From: Cacajao melanocephalus
Taxonomy: Eukaryota > Chordata > Mammalia > Primates > Pitheciidae
DNA length: 64,000 nt
Reading direction: 5' to 3'
Assembly (NCBI GenBank): GCA_963573385.1
Contig: CAUYLG010071677.1
Coordinates: forward strand, 1 to 64,000
A program made the translations under genes and the position numbers. Positions 1 through 12,439 of this stretch are shown one piece after another. Under the pieces are notes generated by a model. It saw only the letters and a program-made list of their open reading frames with translations, had not been told where the DNA came from and did not search any database. Position 1 is the first letter of the stretch, and each line of letters begins with the position of its first letter.

Positions 1-379
1 TATTTACAGAACTCTCCACCCCAAATCCACAAAACATACATTTTTCTCAGTATCATATTACACCTATTTTAAAAGTGACCACATAATTGGAAGTAAATCA
101 CTCCTCAGCAATTGCATAGCATTTCACAGGTTTAAATAAAACATTTGTTGGCTGCTTGTTTGTTATTTTCATCCCTTATTCCTTCCTGTCTCCATTGTTA
201 AGCACAATTATTGGCATAAAAGACGTTTTTAATACCCGTTTTTAGACTGCATTCTAGCCTGGGCAGTAGAACAAGAATCCCATTCTCTCTCCCTCTTTCT
301 TTCTCTCTTACATTCTTTTTTTTCTTTCTTTCAATCTTCCTTTCTTTCCTCACTTTTTCTTTCTTTCAAAAAAAAAAAT
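1..379 (+). mobile_element. Composite L1/Alu-tail retroelement, copy 1 (5' end outside window)
   Basis: Bases 1 to about 111 match the endonuclease-domain part of L1 ORF2 in sense orientation. They join an anonymous segment (about 112-240), then a short Alu 3'-end fragment (about 245-280, containing GCATTCTAGCCTGGGCA), a CT-rich tract and an A-run ending near 379. The same order of parts occurs on the minus strand at 49379-50050, and about nine bases in ten agree by eye. The sequences diverge after the A-run. The order of parts with a terminal A-run suggests a reverse-transcribed chimeric RNA rather than a plain L1. The upstream end and any target duplication lie outside the window. Confidence 0.8.
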
Positions 380-1005
380 AATAATTTTGATGATATATCA
401 TCGTATGATATTTGGCATATACTTCAAGAAGAATTTGAAAAATGGAATGAAATTGTTATAAAATTTCCTCCATTCCCATCTACTTATTAATATGAGTAAG
501 GCCTCTCAGGCTTTACAACAATAAATACAATAAATTAAACAGGGTTTGTATTCATCCTAGCAATATATAATATTCATCCATGAATATGTGAACTGATTGA
601 CTTGAAAAACAGCCCTGATTATTTTATTATGAGATGCACGTCCATTAATCTTTATTCTTTGTTTAAAATAACTCTCTAAGATTTCAGTACAGTTCTTACA
701 TTAATTGTATTATATGAATGTATTACTGATAATACTAATAACCCAGGAAAATAATTTTTAGACACTTAGAGACTTATTGTCAGAGGGATTTTAATAAAGG
801 TAAACTTGTAATTTATATAAATATTTTTGTGGCAGATATATATTTTATAAAATCAATAAAAGAAAATAAAAACATCTTACAAAGGGTAAAAATATAGGGA
901 AGGTGAAATAGAATGGAATTTTAAGACAAAAACGAGATTTCATAAATTTTTCGTATTAAAGAAGAGCCTGCGCATTAATTTAAAGGATAAATTTGGAGTT
1001 TAGTG
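380..1005. other. AT-rich stretch, nothing recognised
   Basis: No open frame, recognisable repeat or RNA gene is visible. Composition is AT-rich. Confidence 0.5.
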
Positions 1006-1497
1006 GATACATTTATTTTTATTTTTATCATGGTAAGAACATTTAACATGAGATCTACCCTCTTAACAGATTTTCAAGTGTACACTACAGTATCGTTAGC
1101 TACCGTTATGATGGTATATAGCACAGCTCTACAACTTATTTGTCCTGTGTAGCAGAAACTTAACGCTTATTGAACAGCAACTACCCATCTTCCCTCTTCC
1201 CAGCCCCTGCCAACCACCGTTCCACTCTTTGGTTGTGTGGGTTTGATTACTTTAGGTACTTCATATAAGTGAGATCATTCAGTTTTTGTCCTTCCATGAC
1301 TAGCTCATTTCAGTGATGTCTTCATGGTTCATCAATATTGTCACACCATGGCAAGATTTCCATATTTTTTAAAAGCTGTGTAATATTCCATTGTGTGTAT
1401 ATATAACATTTTCTGTCCATTTGTTTCCATGTCTTATCTACTGTGAATAGTGCTGCAATAAATATGGAGGTGTTAGTATCTCTTTAAGACCCTGATT
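1006..1497 (-). mobile_element. Old L1M 3' end, antisense (left part)
   Basis: The plus strand reads as the reverse complement of a mammalian-wide L1 3' end, with phrases such as 'taatattccattgtgtgtat' and 'gtgaatagtgctgcaataaa'. It continues at 2129 after a younger L1 insertion: the target phrase AGACCCTGATT is present on both sides, and the L1M resumes with 'caattcttttagat'. Confidence 0.8.
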
Positions 1498-2128
1498 TCA
1501 TGTGGAAGACAATGTGGTGATTCCTCAAAGACCTAGAACCAGAAATACCATTTGACCCAGCAATTCCACTACTGGGTATATACCCAAAAGAATATAAATC
1601 ATTCTATTATAGAGATACGTGCACATGTATGTTTATTGCAGCACTATTCCCAATAGCAAAGTCATGGAATCACCCCAAATGCCCATCAGTGATAGACTGG
1701 ATAAAGAAAATGTGATACATGTACACCATGAAATATACGCAGCTGTAAAAAGAAATAAGATCATGTCCTTTATAGGGACATGGATGGAGCTGAAAGCCAT
1801 TATTCTCAGAAAGCTAACACAGGAACAGAAAACCAAATACTGAATGTTCTTTCTTATAAATGGGAGCTGAACGATGAGAAATCATAGACACAGGGAGGGG
1901 AACAACACACACTGGGGTCTGTTGGGGATGGTAGAGGGAGGGAGAGTATCAGGAAAAATAGCTAATGCATGCTGGGCTTAATACATATACCTATGTGATG
2001 GGGGTTGGCAGATGTAGCAAACCACCATGGCACACATTTTATCTATGTAACAAACCTGCACATCCTGCACGTGTACCCTGGAACATAAAAAAAAAAAAAA
2101 AAAAACAGTGAAGATTTATAAAAAAACG
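1498..2128 (+). mobile_element. 5'-truncated primate L1 3' end with double A-tail
   Basis: It starts near 1501 in the C-terminal part of ORF2. The frame at 1619-1843 resembles the L1 ORF2p C-terminus (IGTWMELKAIILRKL...QKTKY). It continues through the L1 3' UTR to a first A-run at about 2087-2105. About 15 further bases, a second A-run and then a target duplication follow. The duplication is AGACCCTGATT(T/A)CA, at 1487-1500 and 2129-2142. The host sequence is an antisense L1M that reads continuously if the insert is removed. The extra segment between the two A-runs fits a short 3' transduction or a tail rearrangement. Confidence 0.88.
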
Positions 2129-2395
2129 AGACCCTGATTACAATTCTTTTAGATAAACATGTACAAGTAAGATTGCTGGATCCTATAGTAGTTCTATTTT
2201 TAATTTTTTGAGGAACCTCTATTTGGTTTTTCATAGGGGCTGCCCTATTTTACATTTCCACCAACAGTGTTCAAGGATTCCAGTTACTCTACATCCTCGC
2301 CAGCATTCATTGTCTTTTTAAAAATAATAGCCATCCTAACAGATGTGAGGTGACATCTCATTGTGCTTTTGATTTGTATCTCTCTGAATAATTTT
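2129..2395 (-). mobile_element. Old L1M 3' end, antisense (right part)
   Basis: Continuation of the antisense L1M from 1006-1497, with typical phrases including 'gattgctggatc' and 'ccaccaacagtg'. It fades into anonymous sequence near 2395. Confidence 0.75.
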
Positions 2396-2565
2396 CTTGG
2401 ATGCAGGAGAAAAATATTTGAAGACAAATGCTATTGATGTTACAAAGAACCTCCTAAGGATACTGTAATTTTTTCTTTGCGATAATTTTATTATTCTGAA
2501 ATGAATATATAATTTATAATTTAAATAATAATAGGATTATAGTAGAAATTAGTCATCCTCTATTC

Positions 2566-2772
2566 CAGGTGTCAGCAAACTACACCCCACCAACTGCTTT
2601 TAATGAAAAAAATAGTCTCATTGGAGCAGAGCTCTGACCTTTATTTCCAGATTGTCTACAGTAGCTTTCATACAAGGACAGAGATGAATAGTTACAAGAG
2701 AGACCCTGTGGCCCATAAGGACTAAAATGTTAGAGTAAGTGGTCCTTTGCAGAAAGTATTTGTCAATTCCTT
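2566..2772. mobile_element. Nonautonomous hAT-type DNA transposon remnant
   Basis: It begins with 'caggtgtcagcaaac', and its far end, read on the other strand, is a degenerate version of the same terminus ('aggaattgacaaatac'). Internal phrases such as 'gaccctgtggcccataa' match the widespread human repeat whose ends read CAGGGGTCGGCAAAC. About 200 bp. The exact subfamily is not assigned. Confidence 0.6.
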
Positions 2773-3169
2773 CTCTATCGCATCCTCAGCTCTTCATTTC
2801 TGCTCCTCTGAAGCAAGAATTAAAATTCTTTCAGCTGTATCTTCTGGTATTTAACTCTACATTTATAAATGACATGTATATAGCTGTTATCCTACATTGG
2901 AAGACAGGCAGATACACACAGATACACGTGCTGTAAACAGACACACAAACACTTCCTTCTGCTTTAATCAGTATTTAGATTTTATTTTTACTTATTGTGA
3001 CTATATAATTATTGTTAACAGCTGGGACATTTCATTTATTTCCTGTGCCATCTTTTGATTTTCCTGAAATTACAATTACTGTGATGTGTGCAAATACAAA
3101 ATAATAGAAACCTCACTCTTGCATGGCACTTGGTACTTTGAGAAGGATTTTACCTACATGCCTCTAATG
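2773..3169. other. Anonymous sequence
   Basis: No gene, RNA or repeat recognised. Confidence 0.5.
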
Positions 3170-3356
3170 TATATGCAGAAAAGTGTACAAATATTAAACA
3201 TACAGCTGGATACAATTTTACAAAATATAAGATAACCATTGTCCAGATGAAGATGCAGAGCACAACCAGAACCCCAGCATTTCCCTTGTATTCCTTCCCA
3301 ATCATTATACCCACCAAATCAACCACTATTATGACTTTCATCACCAGTGATTTGTA

Positions 3357-3682
<326 letters not shown>

Positions 3683-4489
3683 TGTCCTTATGAAATAAAA
3701 GGAATCAGGCAGCAATTACTCTTTTGTGTCTGACTTCCTTCATTCATGTTCCTGAGATTCATTTATGTGGGCACATGTAGTACTAGTCTATCATTTATGT
3801 GTGCTACTTGATCATGTCAATATGCCGTAATTTGTTTAGCCAGTCTGCCATTAATGGACATGTGGCTTACTTTCAGTTTAGAATAATTATGAGCAACACT
3901 GCTATGAATTTGTTTGGACTGTGTTTCAGTGAATATACATATATATTTTTGTCGAGTATCTATTTAAGAGTAGAAATGTTGAGTCATAGTATAGGTATAC
4001 ATTGCCTAAGATTTTCCAAGAGATTTTATATATTTGTACTCCCACCAGTACTGTGTGAGATTCGAATTGCTCCATATCTTCTCTAATACTTGGTAGTTTC
4101 ATTTCTTCACACACCCTTCTAATGACTGCATAGTGGTGCCTCATTATGATTTAATTTGCGTTACTTTGATGTTTCTTGAAGTTGACTACTTTTTAATGTA
4201 TTGATTGATCATTGATATAGCCACTTATATAAAGTTCATATTTGTGACCTTTGTCCATTTTTTATGTGGCTTTAGTTGTTGGTTTACATTAATTCTTTGT
4301 ATATTTTGCCTAGGAATTCTTTTTTGGACATATATGTATATATATATATATAAAATAAATGTATAATAAATATCTTCTCCCTCTTCATGGTATATGGTTT
4401 TACTCTTTTAATAATGTCTTTCAATGAAGAAAGTTCTTAATTTTTCAAGATTTTTCTTTATTATAGGTGGTCTTTTTGTATCTTAATAA

Positions 4490-4868
<379 letters not shown>

Positions 4869-4985
4869 CACCTGAAATTTTTTCAGTGTATCGTGTAAGA
4901 AAGAGAACATGACTCATTTTTCCCCACATGTATAGCCAATTGATTCAATCCCATTTGTTGAAAAGTCTGTCATTTTCTTTTTGCA

Positions 4986-5278
4986 TTTTTTTTTGAAATG
5001 GATTCTTGCTTTTGTTGCCCAAGCTGGAGTGCAATGGCACAATCTTGGCTCACCGCAACCTCCGCCTCCCGGATTCAAGGGATTCTCCTGCCTCAGCCGC
5101 CTGAGTAGCTGGGATTACAGACATGTGTCAGCATGCCTGGCTAATGTTTTGTATTTTTAATAAAGACAGGTTTTCTCCATGTTGGTCAGGCTGGTCTCAA
5201 ACTCCTGACCTCAGGTGATCTGCCTGCCTTGGCTTCCCAAAGTTCTGGGATTACAGGCGTGAGCCACTGCGCCTGGCC
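4986..5278 (-). mobile_element. Alu, antisense
   Basis: Full-length dimeric Alu in reverse, flanked by near-identical direct repeats (TTCTTTTTGCATTTT on the left, TTCCTTTTTGCATTTT on the right). Confidence 0.96.
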
Positions 5279-5592
5279 TTCCTTTTTGCATTTTAACAGT
5301 ACCTTTTCCGTAGGTGACCAAATAGGTGTAAGTCTCTTCCTTGACTTTTTATTTTGATCCATGAATGCATTCATCTGTCTTTGAACTAATATACCAGTAA
5401 CAATAATTATTATTGCTTTATAATATGTCTTAATATCTAATTGTGTAAATTCTTCTACATTTTTCTTCTTAAATATTTTTCTATTTGTGACCTTTTGAAT
5501 TTTTATACATATTTTAGAATCAGCTTGTAGGTAATCATAAAAATCTTACTGGGAGCTTGACTGTGATTGCATTGCAATAGACCAATCAGTTT

Positions 5593-5666
5593 GTTCATTG
5601 GTTGACTACTCAACATCACTAAGAAATCAATTTTTCTTAGTAATGTTGAGTAGTCAAACTATGAAC
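5593..5666. repeat. Near-perfect hairpin, 34-bp arms, 6-bp loop
   Basis: 5593-5626 and 5633-5666 are reverse complements at 30 of 34 positions, separated by 'tcaatt'. The right arm and what follows look like continuous antisense L1M, whereas the left arm looks like an inverted copy of it. This suggests a local template-switch duplication. Confidence 0.85.
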
Positions 5667-5690
5667 ATAGTATATCTTTCCACTTGTCTG

Positions 5691-6029
5691 GAAGGTTAGA
5701 GGATACAGTGCCAGGTAAGACACATTCCTGCCTTCCAGGAACTCACCGTCTCAAATAGGATTTCTGAAAGTGTGTATGCATTGACACTCACAAGAAACTA
5801 TGTGAAGAACAGCTGCAAAATATGAGGCAGCAGGTCTAGTTTTCATGCTCCATTAAGAACCACTAACTTAGAATCTTCATCAGAATCTCTATGAGTGGTC
5901 CCAGGGATTTTTATACAAGTCCTCATGGCGATTCTTATGTTTATACAAGTTAAATCATAAACATTTTAATTTCAAATTATTAGTAAATAATTTGTGTTTT
6001 TAATTTTATCACATACGTGACTTATGCTT
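5691..6029. other. Anonymous sequence
   Basis: Nothing recognised beyond AT-richness. Confidence 0.45.
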
Positions 6030-6440
6030 CTTTATCTTCTTTATCTTCTTGCATTTCCTTTTTCCTTTTCTCTAGGCTACAATTTGAATTTATTTCATTG
6101 ATCTGTTTTTCAGTTCATTAATTCTCTCTTCTACATGTTATGTGCTACTAAATCCAACCAGTAAATACACCTCTTAATTTTAATCTTCATACTTTTCAAT
6201 TCTAGAATTTTCATTGCTATTTTTCCTTATAGATTTCAGCACTTTATTCAAAAATCTCCATCTTTTCTTGCATATTCTTGAATATGTTCACTTTATTTGT
6301 AGCTTAAAGTTTGTTTCTTAGTACTTATGGGTCTGTTTCTGTGAGCTGTTTCTCTCTCTCTCTTTTTTTTCTAGTATTTTATTCTGTCTCTTAGCATAAC
6401 TAGTAATTTTTTATTGAATGTCATGAGATGAATCCAAGTG
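6030..6440 (-). mobile_element. L1M/HAL1 ORF1-region remnant, antisense
   Basis: The plus strand resembles the complement of old L1/HAL1 ORF1 coding sequence, for example 'cattgatctgtttttcagtt', 'caattctagaattttcattg' and 'tgggtctgtttctgtgagct', ending in 'taattttttattgaatgtca'. It is heavily decayed, with no usable frame. Confidence 0.55.
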
Positions 6441-6948
6441 GGGCCCATCCTGCCATAATAGTGAATCTCATCTTAGACTTTCTATTCACAAATGTAACTA
6501 ATAAAGTCATTATATATACATGCAGTATTTGCTTTAATAATTTTTTCCTAACTGGCTTCGTCGCAGTAGACATTGAACACAATGTGTAGATAATTGCAGC
6601 CAGCTGATTGTCCATGGAGAGTTAATTTACATTACTTAGAAAATCCCCTCATTTTAGGCTAGTAGATGCTTCTTCAAAAAAAGATTTTCCCCATCTTTCT
6701 CCTCATCTAGTATTATGGTTTTGTTCAATGTGGTGGCCTATAGACCAAGTAACTCAACATACAAGACTTCCTCCTCACAACCTATCATTAGGTAAGAATT
6801 ATCTTTACACAGGTAAGAGATGTTTCCATTTTCAAGTTTACATCAGGAGACAGAAGCCATATGAATTCTTTTAATAGATAATTTAATATAAATTATAGTT
6901 AACTAAGTACTGGATAATGCAAAAGGCAAATATCAAACACTTAGATAT
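6441..6948. other. Anonymous sequence
   Basis: No gene or repeat recognised. Confidence 0.45.
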
Positions 6949-6953
6949 CACAG

Positions 6954-7310
6954 TGATATGGCTTGGCTGTGTCCCCACCCAAATCTCATCTTGAATTGTA
7001 GCTCCCATAATTCCCATGTGTTGTGGGAAGGACCTGGTGGGAGATAATTGAATCATGGGGGCAGTTTTCTCTGTACTGTTCTTGTGATAGTGAATATGTC
7101 TCATGAGATCTGATGGTTTTATAAATGGGAGTTCCCCTGCTCTCTTACCTGCGGCCGCGTAAGACATCCCTTTGCTCTTCCTTCATCTTCCATCATGATT
7201 GTGAGGCCTTTTCAGCCATGTAGAACTGTGAGCCCATTAAACCTCTTTCCTTTATAAATTACCCAGTTTTGAATATGTCTTTATTAGCAGCATGAGAACA
7301 GACTAATACA
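6954..7310 (+). mobile_element. THE1-type solo LTR (ERVL-MaLR)
   Basis: It begins TGATATGGCTTGGCTGTGTC and ends GACTAATACA, the termini of THE1/MST LTRs, and is about 357 bp long. A polyadenylation-region phrase 'cattaaacctctttc' is visible. The flanking 5-mers are CACAG and AACAG, an imperfect 5-bp target duplication. No internal retroviral sequence adjoins it, so it is a solo LTR. It contains the 8-mer GCGGCCGC near 7151. Confidence 0.93.
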
Positions 7311-9003
7311 AACAGAATAGTAGCTTTGGGATTCCTAGGGCTGGGAGAGAAAAGGAGATAAGATTGCAAATCACTAAAAGCAGGTATCTTTGAGGTGAGG
7401 CCCCATAGAAAGGACAGTAAGACCCCTGAGAAGGGGGGTACCACCTGACTGGTGCTGTTGTCTCTGAAAGAAGGCAATGATGCTGGCCTAACAATGTTGT
7501 AAATCCATATGCTGGAAAAGCTGTTGCTACTGGAATGAAATTCTGTTGCCAGGATGAAGAAGTAGTGTTGCTGTAGGGATGATGAAAAAAAATGGGAACA
7601 AAATAGGAAACAGGAAGCAAAACAGGAAGGAGAAATATCCTTATTTCTCCTCTAGCCTTCCTTTGTCCCTAAATAGAAGTCATCTGGAAAATAAATAGCA
7701 GCACCATATTTTTCCTGCTTTGGGATACACATTTATTTTCAATGTAATCATATTAGAAAGTGGTAGGAATCTTAGAATATATAGCATGTGATGGTAATGG
7801 TTCAAGTAGTAATGTTTTTTCTTCATATAAAATCATGGTGCCTCTAATAATCATTTTCTTGAATTTTATAAGATGCAATATTTTTTAAAGCATGAAAATG
7901 CTTTCCACAACCAAACATTCTGACTCTAGTAATGATTGTTTTTGTCTTCTGAGTTCTCACAAACCATCTGTTAATTCGTCCTACAGTTTTGCGAGGGGCA
8001 TAATGTTAATCTTTCTGATTTATAGTTTCCTCACTGTTTCTCCATTTTTAAAAATTCTTCCACCTTCGGAATTATGGTACTCTTTAGCTTATCTGTTGAC
8101 TCCTCAGTCAAAAAACATGGACATTTTCTGTGTTTTAGTTACTAAGCAGTAATACTGTGATTACATTTTTAGGTTCTTTTGGGGTGTTGGGTTTTGAGTC
8201 AAACAAACATGAAAACTCCTCAAGAGAACTACTGTTCTCTCCTACTTTAGGTCCAAATTCCATCTTAATACTATTTGCAGCTCTTTGCAGTTTCACCTTA
8301 AAGTTTGTGAAAGCTTCTCAGTATCTTTCAATTGTACCAATTTTAACACAAATATAAATAAATTTTTGGTATTCTGGGTCTTTCAAGCTGAGTCTAGAAT
8401 GCACTTTTTCCACCTAGAAGGGCATTGCACAGCACTTTGTGTTATTACCATTGCATCACTTATGTTAGTAATGTTTTGTGTGGCTGTGGAATTTCACCTC
8501 TTTACTTTGAGTTTGGTTTCAACATATTTTAGAAGAAATGCATATATGTTGATTAGTGGAGCAGAAAGGTTACACTTTCCCTTCTTCTTTGTATTTGATG
8601 TGATATGTCTGTAGGCAAAAAAGAGAAGTATCTTATCAAATTATAACGTTATTGGACAAACACAATTTTACCAAAGAAAATGAAGGACTCTATATAATTT
8701 ATTTGATAATGCATTTTATTAGTTATTTCTATTAATGAAATACCCCAAACCCAAGAACTTTGTTGCAAAACCTCCTCACCCAACTAGAAAAGGTCTTTTG
8801 GTGTGTTTTCTGTTTTCCAGTTTATTGCACATGACAGTTTAGCCATAATTTTGCCAAAATATAACATAGATCATGATTTTCCCAGCCTCCTATAGGTGTT
8901 CTCACTATTCATCCAGCCTATTCTCATAGTTTTTTCAACCCCCACCGATGCCTACATCCTACACCTATGCCACATATTTTAGGGATATGTTTCATTTTTT
9001 TTA
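7311..9003. other. Anonymous, repeat-poor sequence
   Basis: No repeat was confidently recognised. Single-exon frames of about 105 to 109 codons occur at 7303-7620 (minus) and 8285-8614 (plus). They have no recognisable domain and I treat them as chance. Confidence 0.5.
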
Positions 9004-9007
9004 CAGA

Positions 9008-9120
9008 AGGACCCCACTTGAAGGTATTGAAATCTATATTAATCAGTTACCATTGCCTAAAATAAAGACCTCCCACTTGAAGATGCTGAAACCTATGTTA
9101 ATTGTCACTGCCTAAACAAC
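9008..9120. repeat. Diverged tandem duplication, about 57-bp unit
   Basis: Two adjacent units share 'cccacttgaag', 'tgaaa(t/c)ctat(a/g)tta' and 'ca(t/c)tgcctaaa' in the same order. Identity by eye is about three quarters. Confidence 0.7.
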
Positions 9121-9602
9121 AGCCCACCAAAACTCAGTGACATATAATTACTTATGTAATTCTTACAGGTATATAGGCCAGTTGGGGTTTGGTTGATCAA
9201 AGCTGGAGTTGACTGGCCTTGGTTCTAAGATGCAAGTTAAGCTCAAGTTTACTCTTCTTCTCTTATCCTCACAACAGCTAAAATGCAAGAAGTCAAGATG
9301 TGATGCACAGACACATTTCAAACCTCTGCTTAGATGGTGTCTTTTAATATCCCATTGCCAAAGCAAGCCTAATGGGCAGAGAAGCATATTGTGCTCTCAC
9401 TAGGGGGAGGTAGGAAGGTACATTTGCTCAACAATCATTCCAGTTACCCTAAAGGGTAACCAGAGAGTGGATGTAGAAATCTCAGATAAAACTTTTTTGT
9501 TGTTAGATCTTTGAGTATTTTTGTCATAAACAAATGCTAGTCACATCACTATCCGTGATACAAAGACATGTTTTGGTCATGGTAACCCAAGCATCCAAGC
9601 AA
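9121..9602. other. Anonymous sequence
   Basis: The middle (about 9170-9400) has the texture of an ancient interspersed repeat, but I cannot name it. Confidence 0.4.
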
Positions 9603-9703
9603 TAAAGACTGTTCTCTTTGTGTCAGTATGCAGGTCATGGATGGACCTACTTGTGATAGACCCATCGATGACCTGCATAATGACACAAAGAGAATAGTTT
9701 TTA
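9603..9703. repeat. Long hairpin, 42-bp arms, 17-nt loop
   Basis: 9603-9644 pairs with 9662-9703, with 38 or more Watson-Crick pairs by direct base-by-base pairing. Disruptions fall at 9639/9667, 9626/9680, 9611/9695 (G-T) and 9607/9699 (G-T). The loop is 9645-9661. The arms share 'tctctttgtgtca' and 'tatgcaggtca'. It lies 13 bp before an MLT1 LTR. It could be a palindromic MITE remnant, a template-switch product or an unprocessed microRNA-like fold. The sequence alone does not decide. Confidence 0.92.
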
Positions 9704-9715
9704 AGCTACCTAGAG

Positions 9716-10409
<694 letters not shown>

Positions 10410-10609
10410 AAGAGAGGGAGAATATGAAATGATGGTAATGACTGGCTGATATTTAAAACTAAAAGAAAAATATAGTTCTGGAGGAACACAAATTGAGCTC
10501 GGGTCAATATTATAGCAATATTGTCAAGATACCAAATACTGATGATGAGAGCAGACAAGTAACATCCATCTGTGAACTAGGTAAGATGTAAGAAAATAGG
10601 GTAAGGTGT

Positions 10610-11044
10610 TGTACTAGGGTTCTCTAGAGGGACAGAACTAACAGGATATAAACCAAGGGGAGTTTATTAAGTACTAACTCACGTTATCACAAGGTCCCAC
10701 AGTAGGCCATCTGCAAGTTAAGGAGCAAGGAGAGCTAGTCTGAGTTCCAAAACTAAACTTGGAGTCCAATGTTTGAAGACAAGAAGCATCCAGCATGGAA
10801 GAAAGATGTAGGCTGGGAAGCTAGGCCAGTCTAGGCTTTTCACATTTTTTTCTTCTTGCTTTATATTCTAGGCATGCTGGCAGCTGATTAAATGGTACCC
10901 ACCCAGGTTCAGGGTGGGTCTGCCTTTCCCAGCCCAGTGACTCAAATGTTAATCTCCTTTGGTAACACCCTCACAGACACACCCAGGATCAATACTTTGC
11001 ATCCTTCAGTTCAGTGAAATTGACATTCAGTATTAACCATTGCA
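10610..11044 (-). mobile_element. MLT2-type solo LTR (ERVL), reverse orientation
   Basis: The plus strand opens TGTACTAGGGTTCTCTAGAG and includes 'ccctcacagacacacccag' and 'tgattaaatggtacccaccc'. It closes 'attaaccattgca', the reverse complement of MLT2 LTR structure. The flanking 5-mers are GGTGT (10605-10609) and GGTGG (11045-11049). Confidence 0.8.
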
Positions 11045-11049
11045 GGTGG

Positions 11050-12435
11050 ACTTCATGGTGAATGGGTGAGTGCATGCTTTGTTTAGAGAATCTGAAAAAG
11101 AATTGGAAAGATAGTTAAAAAGCAAAAATGACAAAAATTAGCTAGTAGATGAATGAGAAGATGGTACCTTACCTACATAATCAGAGACTCTAAGCTAGAT
11201 TATTTAGGAATCCTACCGCTAATCTCTATCTCCATGGAAATTAGAACAGAGGCCCACCTAAGGTTCAATGTGAGGTATATTAATTTGAAAAGAATAGAAG
11301 ATAAATAATTTTGACAATCTGTTGAGGACCCTTTGAGCTTCATGTCGGAAGAGTATTGAGAATTAAGGAATGTTTCTAGTCGCAGCCCCAATAAAGGAGG
11401 CACACTGAGTCTTCAGCTGGTGGGAGAAAAGTGAAAATGGAAAATACTAAATGAAAAATAATCTCTCCTCCTGTAAAATAGATTGACATGTTTATAGGCA
11501 CTCATGAATGCATGCATCACAAGTATGCATCTCTCAAAGCACAATTTTCCTAGTGCAGAATGAATGTACAAAGAGAATCCCAGGAGATCTTGTCAAATCT
11601 GTGCTGTGACTTATCATTTGTTCAGATCAGGTGTCTTTGTTTTGATGACCTTAGAAAAGACTCAACAATATAAGACAGGTTTTAAATAGCCAAGAGCAAG
11701 TAGCAAAGCCCTCTCTCAGACTGGTGAACTTCTTTGTAGCGATAATGATATATTTGCTTTTCTTTTAATGTACAGGTGTTTCCAGCATCTGTGCTCCTGA
11801 TTAATTCTTTGAGTTCTATTTCTCTGACTTGTTCTCTTCATTTGATCTCTGTTTGCTATTCTCATGTATCACTTATATCAGAGACTCTTTTTTTTTTCCC
11901 CAAAGATTCCTGCTTTGAGGGGCAGGGAACAGTGGGAAAGGAACAGTTTTATTTAGTAAAAGAATTATAGATATCAAATTATTTCACCACTTTCCCTTTC
12001 CATACGGTGGCTAGACTCAGTTACATAAGACTTGGTAACTTTGAACTCTCCCTTCAGGTCCCAGAAAAGAAGTGATCAATTTGATTCTCCTGAGTGTCAT
12101 TTGGAAATGTTCCCAAACTGATTTCCACATTGTGATAAATAACGCCAACCAATTCCCCAATCCAAAAAAGTGTAATACTTAGGGCTTCTTGTCTCTGTCA
12201 AAGATTGTCCAAAAGAATGAAACATCTAAGAGGTCATTCTGCTCCCAGGATGTGATCTGCAAGTACATCTGTGAGGCTGATTTTCTTAGGAACAGGGAGT
12301 AATTCACACAGCCTGAGACATAAGTTTCTTAAAGACATGCTGTCTCTGGTAAGCTCCAGAGCTTTCCTTTGACCACAGGTGGGACACATTAGAGCTTCTC
12401 TCAGGTGGCTATGAACACGAGAGAAGGAGGTGGTG
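11050..12435. other. Anonymous, repeat-poor sequence
   Basis: No recognisable repeat, RNA or coding sequence. A short T-run lies near 11888-11898. Confidence 0.5.
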
Positions 12436-12439
12436 GTGA

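Noticed and set aside
7303..7620. 105-codon minus-strand frame
   Set aside because: It begins in unique sequence and runs into the end of a THE1 LTR; it is not gene-like.
8285..8614. 109-codon frame with hydrophobic stretches
   Set aside because: AT-rich DNA gives Phe/Leu/Ile-rich chance peptides; it overlaps another frame and has no known homologue.
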